This document shows positions 37,241 through 45,092 of a DNA stretch of 64,000 nt, piece by piece (within the stretch, counting starts at the first letter, position 1; the number at the start of each line of letters is the position of its first letter). Origin of the DNA: JBBQVZ01 sp963695975 (GTDB lineage: Bacteria > Actinomycetota > UBA4738 > HRBIN12); the NCBI GenBank assembly GCA_963695975.1, contig CAVOIB010000010.1, positions 1 to 64,000 on the forward strand, in the 5' to 3' direction. The notes under the pieces are model-generated. The model was not told the DNA's origin. It saw nothing but the letters and a program-made list of their open reading frames with translations, and ran no database searches. The translations under genes and the position numbers were made by a program.

Positions 37241-37714
37241 ATGATCGAGATGGAACTGACCGGCGTTCGCGTCGAGCTCCCGAGCAACCAGCCTATCGTG
37301 CTGCTCCGGGAACGCGGTGGCGAGCGATACCTCCCCATCTGGATCGGGGCCGCCGAAGCGGCCGCCATCGCCCTGGCGCTTCAAGGTGTCCAGACCCCGC
37401 GTCCCATGACGCACGATCTGATGAAGACGATCCTCGAGGATCTATCCGTCGAGGTGCAACGGATCGTCGTGACGGAGCTGCGCGAAAGCACGTACTACGC
37501 CACGATCCATCTGTTGCACGCTGGCGAGTCCCTCGAGATCTCGTCTCGGCCATCGGATGCGATCGCGCTAGCGGTGAGGATGGCCGTGCCGATCTTCGCC
37601 CAAGAAGATGTGCTCGCCGAGGCGTCCATCCTGATCCCGGGCGAGGAAGAGGAGGAGGTCGAGAAGTTCCGCGAGTTCCTGGACAGCGTGAAGCCGGAGG
37701 ACTTCGAGAGCTGA
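37241..37714 (+). CDS. DUF151 bifunctional nuclease-domain protein
   Basis: A 157-residue protein of the bifunctional nuclease (DNase/RNase) family. LPIWIGAAEAAAIALALQG near residue 31 and SSRPSDAIALAVRMAVPIF near 103 are its signatures. An acidic C-terminal extension (EEEEEVEKFREFLD) is typical of actinobacterial members. It corresponds to Rv1829, which lies between the two MerR genes in M. tuberculosis. TACAGT lies 11 nt before the ATG. The nuclease activity is known for plant members; it is not established for this group. Confidence 0.88.
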   Translation: MIEMELTGVRVELPSNQPIVLLRERGGERYLPIWIGAAEAAAIALALQGVQTPRPMTHDLMKTILEDLSVEVQRIVVTELRESTYYATIHLLHAGESLEISSRPSDAIALAVRMAVPIFAQEDVLAEASILIPGEEEEEVEKFREFLDSVKPEDFES

Positions 37715-37737
37715 GGTGGGCGGCCGGGCGACCTCGG

Positions 37738-38241
37738 TCAGACGTAGAAGAAGACCGTCACCCAGAGCGTGTCGCCCACGCGGACGGTTCCGATCGCCAC
37801 GTGGCGGAACGCGCGGTTCAGGATGTTCTCGCGGTGGGGTGGGCTGTCCATGAACGCCTGCTCCAGGCTCGCCACGTCCCAAGGCGTGTAGCCCACGTTC
37901 TCCCCCCACATGTGCCAATCGATCCCGTTGAGGTAGACGCCGACGTCCGTCGTGTGGAAGAGCGCGTCGGCACGAGCCATCGCGAGGCTGTGTCGCCGAG
38001 CGACCGCCGACATCTCCCGGTCGAGCACGAGCTTCGGCACATCGAACCGTCCGCGGCTGGCGTTCGTGGCGCGGAACAGCTGCCAGGTGTCATCTCCGAT
38101 CGCGTTCCGGGCGTCCGCCCGCGCTGCGTGGGGCGCCGCCAACGGCCGCGCGAGGACGGGTGTCGAGGTGGCCAGGGTCACGGCGGAAAGGCCGAGCACC
38201 ACTGCCACCGCCGTCGCTCGTATCCGGATCCGGCGTTCCAT
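37738..38241 (-). CDS. Secreted CAP/SCP-domain protein
   Basis: A 167-residue exported protein with a basic start and signal peptide (VAVVLGLSAVTLATSTPVLA). A CAP (cysteine-rich secretory/PR-1-like) domain follows, with ATNASRG, RRHSLAMARADALFHT, GENVGYTP and the HRENILNRAFRHVAIG block. The His and Glu residues of the CAP cavity are present. Family members bind lipids or act on the cell wall; the role here is unknown. ATG at 38241 is preferred because AGGA lies 5 nt upstream, but ATG at 38259 is possible. It faces the DUF151 gene. Confidence 0.83.
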   Translation of the reverse strand: MERRIRIRATAVAVVLGLSAVTLATSTPVLARPLAAPHAARADARNAIGDDTWQLFRATNASRGRFDVPKLVLDREMSAVARRHSLAMARADALFHTTDVGVYLNGIDWHMWGENVGYTPWDVASLEQAFMDSPPHRENILNRAFRHVAIGTVRVGDTLWVTVFFYV

Positions 38242-38345
38242 CTGGTTCCTCGTGGTCATGGGGCGTGGTTCGTGCTGACTAGGCAGGCATCGGCGTCTTG
38301 GCTGGGTCACTTGAGCGACACCGGCAGGGGAGTTCCGCCCAGCCG

Positions 38346-38397
38346 TTGACAGGTCCCCGGGGCCCACCTAAGCTCGCCGAACATCGACGTAATTACG
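38346..38397 (+). promoter_or_regulatory. Promoter and palindrome before the merR gene
   Basis: TTGACA (38346-38351) and TAAGCT (38369-38374) are separated by exactly 17 nt. This is one of the clearest two-part promoters in the window. The perfect palindrome CGTAATTACG (38388-38397) lies just after the expected start point and just before the ribosome-binding GGAG. It is AT-rich compared with its surroundings and may be an operator, possibly for the encoded MerR protein. Confidence 0.7.
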
Positions 38398-38405
38398 GAG
38401 TTGTG

Positions 38406-38843
38406 ATGAGCGAGCAGGGATATCGCGTCCCCGACGTGTGTCGGATCGTCGGCATCAGCTACCGACAGCTCGACTACTGGGCACGGACCGACCTGGTCAC
38501 CCCCTCGATCAGGGACGCCCACGGCTCCGGCACCCAGCGGCTCTATTCGTTCCAGGACTTGGTGTCGCTCCGGGTGATCAAGAGCCTGCTCGACACCGGG
38601 ATCTCGCTCCAGCGTGTCCGCAAGGCTGTCGAATACCTTCAGGAGATGGATCGCCCGCCCCACGGGGTGACGCTCATGTCCGACGGCAAGGGGGTCTACG
38701 AGGCCGACTCGCCGGAGGCCGTGGTGGATCTCCTCAAGAAGGGGCAGGGCGTCTTCGCGATCGCACTGGACAAGGTGTGGGAGGACCTCGAGAGCACGCT
38801 GGGGACGCGGAAGGCCGGTCGGGCGGCAGCCGGAGGCGCGTGA
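38406..38843 (+). CDS. MerR-family transcriptional regulator (Rv1830-like)
   Basis: A 145-residue regulator with an N-terminal MerR winged helix (VCRIVGISYRQLDYWARTDLV). It has a wing with SGTQRLYSFQDLV and a dimerisation helix (SLQRVRKAVEYLQEM). The C-terminal domain (GVTLMSDGKGVYEADSPEAVVDLLKKGQGVF) has no metal-binding cysteines. The position after the DUF151 gene matches Rv1830. The ATG follows ACGGAG; the stop overlaps the next gene (GTGA), so a shared function with that gene is possible. Confidence 0.88.
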   Translation: MSEQGYRVPDVCRIVGISYRQLDYWARTDLVTPSIRDAHGSGTQRLYSFQDLVSLRVIKSLLDTGISLQRVRKAVEYLQEMDRPPHGVTLMSDGKGVYEADSPEAVVDLLKKGQGVFAIALDKVWEDLESTLGTRKAGRAAAGGA

Positions 38844-39211
38844 GCGCTGAGCCGGCTGCATCCGACGAGCTCCGCAAGAGCGACGCCGTGCGTTTCGCTC
38901 ACGCGAGCGAGCGGCAGTTCGCTCAACTGCTTGACTTCTACGGGATCGAGTGGGACTACGAACCCACCTCGTTCGACATCGAGTGGGACGCGCAGGGCAA
39001 CGTGCTTCAGCGATTCACGCCAGACTTCTACCTCCCTCAGTACGACCTCTACATCGAGATCACAACGCTCAACCAGAAGCTCGTGACGAAGAAGAACCGC
39101 AAGGTCCGCCGCCTGCGGGAGCGCTATCCGGAGATCCGGTGCAAGGTCTTCTACCAGCGCGACTACCTGTCCCTCGTGACGAAGTACGGATTGGAGGATG
39201 CATCGGGTTGA
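38840..39211 (+). CDS. Small PD-(D/E)xK-nuclease-like protein
   Basis: A 123-residue protein of unknown function. The centre reads TPDFYLPQYDLYIEITTLNQK: a Pro-Asp followed by Glu-x-Thr resembles the PD-(D/E)xK nuclease core, with Thr where Lys is usual. A basic helix (KKNRKVRRLRERYP) and a strand ending CKVFYQRDYLSL follow, as in restriction-nuclease folds. An upstream glutamine-containing helix (SERQFAQLLDFYGIEWDYEP) also fits that fold. It is translationally coupled to the MerR gene. It may be a nuclease or an inactive relative. Confidence 0.72.
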   Translation: MSAEPAASDELRKSDAVRFAHASERQFAQLLDFYGIEWDYEPTSFDIEWDAQGNVLQRFTPDFYLPQYDLYIEITTLNQKLVTKKNRKVRRLRERYPEIRCKVFYQRDYLSLVTKYGLEDASG

Positions 39212-39238
39212 GCCCCGGCCGTAGCCGGCGGCCGACCG

Positions 39239-39244
39239 TACACT
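39239..39244 (+). promoter_or_regulatory. -10 box for gcvPA
   Basis: TACACT lies 7 nt before the gcvPA GTG. There is only a 40-bp gap after the preceding gene, with no room for a glycine riboswitch. Confidence 0.5.
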
Positions 39245-39251
39245 TCCGTGC

Positions 39252-40574
39252 GTGAGGTTCGCCCCGCACACCGACGACGACATCCGCGAGATGCTCGCTG
39301 CCGTGGGTGTCGCGAGCATCGATGGCTTGTTCGCAGAGATCCCGTCGGACGTGCGCCTCGACGGTCCACTCGACCTCCCGGCCGGTGTCTCGGAGATGGA
39401 GATCCTCGCAGACCTTCGGTCACTCGCTGGCCGTGATCGCCATGCCGACGAGATGGTCTGCTTCGCAGGCCGTGGCGCGTACGACCATTACGTTCCTTCC
39501 CTCGTTTGGGCGCTCGCCGGCCGTTCGGAGTTCTATACGTCCTACACGCCGTACCAGCCCGAGCTCTCGCAGGGCGTCTTGCAGGTGCTGTTCGAGTTCC
39601 AGTCCATGATCTGCGAACTGACGGGGCTCGAGGTGTCGAACGCCTCGCTCTACGACGGCGCGACCGCACTCGTGGAGGCGGTCAACATGGCACGGGGCCA
39701 CGGCCGGGATCGCGTGCTCGTGTCGGCGGGCGTCGATCCCCGATTGGTCGACACGCTCCGCGCGTACGGCAGGGGAGCGGGGTACGAGCCCGAGGTCTTC
39801 CCGATCGTGGAGGGACGGGGAGGGACGCCCGAGGTCGGGCCCGACGCCGCCGCCGTGATCGTGCAGCACCCGAACGTGTTCGGCGTGCTGGAACCGGTCC
39901 GCGACCTGTTCGGTCGCGCCCACGACGGGGGAGCGCGTGCCATCCAGGTGTTCGACCCTCTCTCGCTCGGGGTGCTCGCGCCGCCGGGGGAGCTCGGTGC
40001 CGACATCGCGGTGGGCGAGGGACAGTGCCTGGGCAACCATCTGAACTACGGCGGGCCATACCTCGGATTGATCGCGGCGCGTATGGACGACGTGCGGAAG
40101 ATGCCCGGGCGGATCGTGGGCGAGACCGTCGACATCGATGACCGGACAGGCTACGTGCTCACCCTGCAGGCCCGAGAGCAGCACATCCGGCGCGAGAAGG
40201 CGAACTCGAACATCTGCACGAACCAGACCCTGATGGCGATCGCGGCGACGATCTACCTCGGCTGGCTTGGGCCGGCCGGGCTCGAGGAGGTCGGCCGGCA
40301 GTGCGCATCGCGCGCAGCGTACGCGGCCGCGCGACTCTGCGAGGCGCCCGGCGTCGAACTGCTCTTCCCCGGCGCGCCGTTCTTCAAGGAGTTCGCGGTC
40401 CGGTTGCCGAAGCCCGCCGTGGAGGTTCGCGACGCGCTCGTGGAACGCGGGATCCTGGGCGGCGCGCCCCTGCCGTCGGCAGGGGAGGACGTCCTCGTCG
40501 TGGCCGTCACGGAGAAGCGCGACCGGCGAGAGATCGACCAGTACGCCGACGCCCTGTATGAGGTGCTCGCGTGA
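39252..40574 (+). CDS. gcvPA: Glycine dehydrogenase (decarboxylating) subunit 1
   Basis: A 440-residue N-terminal half of the P-protein of the glycine cleavage system. The start RFAPHTDDDIREML is typical of GcvPA. FYTSYTPYQPELSQGVLQVL, EVSNASLYDGATAL and EKANSNICTNQTLMA are family motifs. It forms a heterotetramer with GcvPB, which carries the PLP lysine. The split P-protein contrasts with the single-chain enzyme of mycobacteria. The start is GTG; the stop overlaps gcvPB. Confidence 0.95.
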   Translation: MRFAPHTDDDIREMLAAVGVASIDGLFAEIPSDVRLDGPLDLPAGVSEMEILADLRSLAGRDRHADEMVCFAGRGAYDHYVPSLVWALAGRSEFYTSYTPYQPELSQGVLQVLFEFQSMICELTGLEVSNASLYDGATALVEAVNMARGHGRDRVLVSAGVDPRLVDTLRAYGRGAGYEPEVFPIVEGRGGTPEVGPDAAAVIVQHPNVFGVLEPVRDLFGRAHDGGARAIQVFDPLSLGVLAPPGELGADIAVGEGQCLGNHLNYGGPYLGLIAARMDDVRKMPGRIVGETVDIDDRTGYVLTLQAREQHIRREKANSNICTNQTLMAIAATIYLGWLGPAGLEEVGRQCASRAAYAAARLCEAPGVELLFPGAPFFKEFAVRLPKPAVEVRDALVERGILGGAPLPSAGEDVLVVAVTEKRDRREIDQYADALYEVLA

Positions 40575-42070
40575 ACCAGGGGGCGCCGGTGCGCAGGCAA
40601 GGCCCACCCATCACCGGCACGATCGCCGACCGGTCGGTCCCTGCCCGACGTGCGTCGACGTTCGGACCGCTCGACGTCCCGGAAGTCGCCATGCCCGAGG
40701 CGTTCGTGCGGCACGGGCGCGTCGGGCTGCCGGAGGTCGCCGAGATCGACCTGGTCCGCCACTACACCGGGCTGTCTCAGATGAACTACGGCGTCGACAC
40801 CGGGATCTACCCCCTCGGGTCGTGCACGATGAAGTACAACCCCAAGGCGGCCGAGGATGCGGCGGCGCTCGCCGGGTTCCGCCGTGTGCATCCGATGCAG
40901 CCCGACGCGACGGCGCAGGGCGCGCTCGAGATGCTCTGGAGGCTGGAGCAGGCGCTCTGCGAGATCACCGGGATGGCCCGGGCGACGCTGCAACCGCCGG
41001 CAGGTGCGTGCGGCGAGATGACGGGACTGCTGATCATGAGGGCGTATCACGCGGAGCAGGGCGGCGGCCGGACGAAGGTGATCATCCCGGATTCGGCGCA
41101 CGGCACGAACCCTGCGAGCGTACGACTGGCGGGGTTCCAGTCGGTGCACGTTCCTTCGGACGCACGCGGGTTCGTCGACGTCTCGGCGCTCGAGAAGCTC
41201 GTCGACGATCAGACCGCCGGGCTCATGCTCACGAACCCGAACACGCTCGGCCTCTTCGAGCAAGACATCGAGGAGATCGCGCGGGTCGTCCACGATGTAG
41301 GAGGGCTCGTGTATTACGACGGCGCGAACCTGAACGCGATCATGGGGCATTGTCGTCCGGGGGACATGGGCTTCGACATCGTCCACATCAACACCCACAA
41401 GACGTTCGCGACGCCGCACGGCGGGGGAGGGCCGGGAGCCGGTCCTGTCGGCGCGGTCGAGGAGCTCGTGCCCTTCCTCCCTTCCCCGCTCGTCGAGCGC
41501 GACGAGGCGACGGGGGAGCTCAGGTGGGACGATGACCGGCCGCGATCGATCGGCCGCCTGCACGGCTTCAACGGGAACTTCGGCGTCCTCGTGCGCGCGT
41601 ACGCATACGTGTTCCTGCACGGCGCCGATGGCCTCAAGGCCGTGAGCGAACTCGCGTGCCTGAACGCGAACTACCTCGCCGCGCTCGTCGTCCACGACTT
41701 CCCACTCGCGTTCCCGTCGGAGCGCCCGATGCACGAGTTCGTCGCGACCGCGAAGCCTCTCAGGGACGAGACGGGCGTGCGCGCGATGGACGTCGCGAAG
41801 CGACTGATCGACCTCGGCTACCACCCTTCGACGGTGTACTTCCCCCTCGTCGTGGAGGAGGCCATGATGGTCGAGCCCACCGAAACCGAGTCGAAGGAAA
41901 CTCTCGACGCGTTCGCGGCGGCGCTGCGCCAGACGGCTCGCGAGGCCCGCAGCCAGCCCGATCTGCTCCACGAGGCCCCTGTCAGCACGCCCGTGCGGAG
42001 ATTGGACGAGGCGCGCGCGGCGCGGCATCTGAGACTCCGCTGGGGTGCCGACGCCAGCAACGTTACATAA
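40571..42070 (+). CDS. gcvPB: Glycine dehydrogenase (decarboxylating) subunit 2
   Basis: A 499-residue PLP-dependent subunit. The PLP Lys is in VHINTHKTFATPHGGGGPGAGPVG near residue 278. LGSCTMKYNPK, LQPPAGACGEMTGL and IIPDSAHGTNPAS are family signatures. The complex decarboxylates glycine and loads the aminomethyl group onto the GcvH lipoyl arm. A GTG start overlaps gcvPA. It ends 6 nt from the convergent lnt-ppm1 gene, so transcripts may collide or share a terminator. Confidence 0.95.
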   Translation: MNQGAPVRRQGPPITGTIADRSVPARRASTFGPLDVPEVAMPEAFVRHGRVGLPEVAEIDLVRHYTGLSQMNYGVDTGIYPLGSCTMKYNPKAAEDAAALAGFRRVHPMQPDATAQGALEMLWRLEQALCEITGMARATLQPPAGACGEMTGLLIMRAYHAEQGGGRTKVIIPDSAHGTNPASVRLAGFQSVHVPSDARGFVDVSALEKLVDDQTAGLMLTNPNTLGLFEQDIEEIARVVHDVGGLVYYDGANLNAIMGHCRPGDMGFDIVHINTHKTFATPHGGGGPGAGPVGAVEELVPFLPSPLVERDEATGELRWDDDRPRSIGRLHGFNGNFGVLVRAYAYVFLHGADGLKAVSELACLNANYLAALVVHDFPLAFPSERPMHEFVATAKPLRDETGVRAMDVAKRLIDLGYHPSTVYFPLVVEEAMMVEPTETESKETLDAFAAALRQTAREARSQPDLLHEAPVSTPVRRLDEARAARHLRLRWGADASNVT

Positions 42071-42076
42071 TATCCG

Positions 42077-44410
42077 TTATGGGCGTTCCCCGGCGGGCGA
42101 GGTCTGGGGCGCGGCGAACCGTTGACGCACGCCCCAGACGGTCACGAGCCACAGCGCCTCCACCACGATCCCCTTCGAGAGCTTGGAATGGCCGTGTTCG
42201 CGCTCACGGAACGTGATCGGCGTCTCGCCGACCGCGTAGCCCGCGTCCCATGCGCGCCACGCGAGCTCGATCTGGAAGCCGTACCCGTCGGAGCGCAGCG
42301 GCAGGTCGACGAGATGTTCGATGAGACCATGTCTGTAGACGCGGAACCCGCTCGTGGAGTCGCCGATCGGCAGGCCGAGCATGAACCGGGCGTACCGGTT
42401 CCCGGCGCGTGAGAGGGCGACCCGCGGGCGGCTCCAGTCGCTCACGGAGCCTCCGGGCACGTAGCGGCTCCCGATCGTGAGATCGCGGTCCCGCGCCGTA
42501 TCTGCCAGGAGCACAGGGAGTTCTTCGGGCGAGTGGGAGAGGTCCGAGTCCATCTCCACGATGAGGTCGTAGCCTCCGGCGAGGCCGGTCCGGAAGCCCT
42601 CGAGGTAGGCGCTTGACAACCCCGATTTCGTCGGGCGCTCCATGAGCCGAACGCGCGGCTCGTCGTCCGCGATCGCCTGGACGAGTGCGCCCGTGCCGTC
42701 GGGCGAAGCGTCATCGACGACGAGGATGTCGACGTGCTCGGGCAGCGCGAGCAATCGTGCGACGATCCATTCGATCGTGTCGCGCTCGTCGAACGTCGGC
42801 AGGATCACGAGCGTCCGGCGCTGATCCGGAGACAGCGGCGGAGGCGCCAGCCGCGTGGTGTCTCGGCGACGCGGGGTGATCACGATCCCGAGGACAAGCC
42901 CCAGACACAGCCACGGGAACCAGTCCCCCAGGCGCACGTACGGCGTCTGCAGGTCCGAGGCGACCACGTCGTGCCGAAGGATCGTCGGCTCGAAGAGGCC
43001 CGCGCTCGCCACCACCCGCCCCGTCGGGTCGACGTATGCGCTGATGCCCGAGACCGCGGCATCGATGATCCATCTGCCGTTCTCCACCGCCCGCATCTGG
43101 CTCATCTGCAGATGCTGTGCGGACGCAGCGGTGGTCCCATACGATGCGTTGTTCACCGTCACGACGAGGAACGCCGCACCAGCGCGCACGAACGCGCGGG
43201 TGAGCTCCGGGAAGCTGTTCTCGAAGCAGATCGGCGTGCCGAACGGCGGGACCCCCATGGTCTCCACGGTGTGGACCGACTCCCCCGGTGTGCGATCCAC
43301 AGGGATCTGCTGGAGCGCCGAGATCCATGACAGCCGCCGGCGCCACGGGACGTATTCGCCGAACGGGACGAGATGCACCTTGTCGTAGCGGTCAACCGGC
43401 ACCCCAGCGCCGTCGAACAACACGACGCTCGTGTGTTCGGTTCCATCCAGGTCGTCCAGGACCGCTCCGACGAGCGTCGGGGCGCCGACGCTCGCGATCG
43501 TCTGGCGGACGGCCGCGATGGTCGTGGGATCGTTCGCCGCGCCCGGGTCGAGGGACCCTTCACCCCAGACCACCAGATCGGGCGGGTCCCCCTGCTGGAG
43601 GCGCTCGTGGAGCGACATGTTCAGGGCCGCCACGCGGACGTCCTCCGCGTTCGCTGCGTCGTTCGCCGCACGGCGGACGTCGACCTGGAGCGTGGCAACG
43701 CTGACCGGCGATCCGTTCGGGACCGAGGAGGGGATCAGGACGGGTGCTACGACCAGCGCCAGCCCGATGCCTGCACGGCCCGCCACACGCCGCGCTCCCC
43801 TCTCCCCCACGACCACCTCGACGAGCAGGGCGTTCACCGCGATGACGACGAAGGTGACGCCCCAGACGCCCGTTAGGGCCGCCAGGTGGAGTGTCGCGCG
43901 GTTCCCGACCTGCGAGACACCGACCGTCCCCCAGGAGAATCCGCCCAGCGGCCACATCGTGCGGAGCCAGTCGACCACGACCCAGAGGGCCGCTAGCCCG
44001 GCCGCCTGTACCAACGGGTGACCTCGTCGGCAGATCGCGGGGGCGACGAGCCCGAACAGCGCGGTCGAGAGCATGCAGAGCAGGACGAGCGCCACCCACG
44101 CCAACTCGCCGAACAGGAGGATCCAGTACAGCGTGGCCCCGTAGAAGCCGAACCCGAACGTGAGGCCGAGCAGCGCACCTCGGCGAGCGCCTGAGGAACG
44201 GAGCACGACGAGCAACGGCGCCACGGCCACGAAGGCCACGGGCCACCAACCTACGGGTGGGAACGCCAGCGAGAGGACGACGCCAGCGCCGAAAGTGACC
44301 AGGATCGAGGTAAGCAGCCGAGGTTGCGCGCTCAGGCGCAGTCGCGGCAGAGCATCCTCTTCTTGTCCGCCAGCTGACTCCGGTGCTTTACCAGGAAGCA
44401 GTTCTTGCAT
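42077..44410 (-). CDS. ppm1: Fused apolipoprotein N-acyltransferase / polyprenyl-phosphate mannose synthase
   Basis: A 777-residue two-domain protein. Residues ~30-515 are Lnt: an N-terminal multi-helix membrane part and a nitrilase-like domain with catalytic Glu284 (VWGEGS), Lys344 (YDKVHLVPFGEY) and Cys395 (PICFENSFPE). Residues ~532-777 are a GT2 dolichol-phosphate-mannose synthase (LPTFDERDTIEW, VVDDASPDGTG, EMDSDLSHSPEE). The same fusion exists as Ppm1 in M. tuberculosis (Rv2051c), linking lipoprotein acylation and mannosyl donor synthesis. The first ~79 nt overlap the DUF4193 gene in another frame. Confidence 0.92.
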   Translation of the reverse strand: MQELLPGKAPESAGGQEEDALPRLRLSAQPRLLTSILVTFGAGVVLSLAFPPVGWWPVAFVAVAPLLVVLRSSGARRGALLGLTFGFGFYGATLYWILLFGELAWVALVLLCMLSTALFGLVAPAICRRGHPLVQAAGLAALWVVVDWLRTMWPLGGFSWGTVGVSQVGNRATLHLAALTGVWGVTFVVIAVNALLVEVVVGERGARRVAGRAGIGLALVVAPVLIPSSVPNGSPVSVATLQVDVRRAANDAANAEDVRVAALNMSLHERLQQGDPPDLVVWGEGSLDPGAANDPTTIAAVRQTIASVGAPTLVGAVLDDLDGTEHTSVVLFDGAGVPVDRYDKVHLVPFGEYVPWRRRLSWISALQQIPVDRTPGESVHTVETMGVPPFGTPICFENSFPELTRAFVRAGAAFLVVTVNNASYGTTAASAQHLQMSQMRAVENGRWIIDAAVSGISAYVDPTGRVVASAGLFEPTILRHDVVASDLQTPYVRLGDWFPWLCLGLVLGIVITPRRRDTTRLAPPPLSPDQRRTLVILPTFDERDTIEWIVARLLALPEHVDILVVDDASPDGTGALVQAIADDEPRVRLMERPTKSGLSSAYLEGFRTGLAGGYDLIVEMDSDLSHSPEELPVLLADTARDRDLTIGSRYVPGGSVSDWSRPRVALSRAGNRYARFMLGLPIGDSTSGFRVYRHGLIEHLVDLPLRSDGYGFQIELAWRAWDAGYAVGETPITFREREHGHSKLSKGIVVEALWLVTVWGVRQRFAAPQTSPAGERP

Positions 44411-44721
44411 ACGAACTCGGTCGACTGGATCGGGACGACGCGGGTCTCGACGGGTTCGAGGCGCTCGCCGCGGGTGAGCGCGACCGTCGCCTCATCCTCG
44501 TCCTCCGCTTCTTCTTCCTCGGCCCGTGCCTCCTGCTTCACCAGGAGCTCTTGGATCGACTCCACCTCAGCGACGGCTGTGGGGTCCGCCGGGTCAGCCG
44601 GTTCAGCGGGAACGACCGCCTCCTCGAGATCGGCCTCCGTCGGCTCGGCGTCCTCCAGGTTCTCCTCCACCGGGTCGTCGTCGTCCACGGGTTCCTCGAT
44701 GTCGTCCATCTGATCCTTCAT
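44332..44721 (-). CDS. DUF4193 zinc-ribbon protein
   Basis: A 129-residue actinobacterial protein. Residues 1-80 are strongly acidic and of low complexity. The C-terminus is a four-cysteine ribbon (FVCKNCFLVKHRSQLA ... MLCRDC), which is the DUF4193 signature. Function is unknown; the acidic tail and zinc ribbon suggest binding to RNA polymerase or another nucleic-acid complex (inference). A GGAGG site precedes the ATG. The end overlaps the start of the lnt-ppm1 gene. Confidence 0.85.
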   Translation of the reverse strand: MKDQMDDIEEPVDDDDPVEENLEDAEPTEADLEEAVVPAEPADPADPTAVAEVESIQELLVKQEARAEEEEAEDEDEATVALTRGERLEPVETRVVPIQSTEFVCKNCFLVKHRSQLADKKRMLCRDCA

Positions 44722-44762
44722 GCTCGCGGCCTCCGAGGGCTACTGGCCTCGGTTGCGCGCGG

Positions 44763-44790
44763 ATTGTACTGCCGTCGACTGACGATGCAA
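44763..44790 (-). promoter_or_regulatory. Promoter for DUF4193 gene
   Basis: On the minus strand TTGCAT (44790-44785) and TACAAT (44768-44763) are 16 nt apart. Transcription would start about 35 nt before the ATG. It is a good sigma-70/SigA-type match. Confidence 0.65.
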
Positions 44791-44889
44791 CTGACCTCGA
44801 TGCGCGAACGACGATGGGGACCGCATCATTCCCGATCGCGCGACGGGAGTCCGTACGGGAACGCACGTCGGCTCAGACATTCGGGAATA

Positions 44890-44964
44890 GGTAAGGACCC
44901 AAGAGACCTTTGGGGCCGCGACGCCGGGGCGCCGCGTTCTCTACTCAGCCTCTTGGGTCCTACC
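44890..44964 (-). ncRNA. Candidate structured RNA
   Basis: Arms at 44890-44904 and 44951-44964 pair over 14 bp with one bulged A (core GGACCCAAGA). Inside, a second stem is possible from GCG-CGCC and GGCG-CGC around 44917-44936. The strand is assigned from the promoter-like TTGACG-N18-TACCGT upstream on the minus strand. I do not recognise it as a known family. It might be a small RNA, or a terminator for the amidohydrolase gene ending about 120 nt upstream on that strand. Confidence 0.4.
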
Positions 44965-45092
44965 GCGCGTCTCCGCCGGGGCGGTGACGCGTCGGGAACG
45001 GTACTTCGGGCGCGTCGCGGGCGTCAAGCCGAGCGCGTGACAAAGAGTGACAGAACCAGCGTCGTTCCACGTTGTCCCGGGGCGCTCGTCCC

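Larger units (their letters stand above)
44722..45092. other. 371-bp non-coding gap with a strong hairpin element
   Basis: No credible gene lies between the DUF4193 gene and the amidohydrolase. The gap contains the DUF4193 promoter, a long-stem structured element (44890-44964) and, on the minus strand, a promoter-like pair TTGACG (45027-45022) and TACCGT (45003-44998) that would start about 25 nt before that element. Open frames here are short and have no recognised domain. Confidence 0.6.

Noticed and set aside
39212..39251. Glycine riboswitch before gcvPA
   Set aside because: The gap is only 40 bp and is accounted for by a -10 box and the start codon.
40253..42028. A 591-residue minus-strand open frame opposite gcvPA/gcvPB
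   Set aside because: Arg/His-rich shadow of strongly supported genes.
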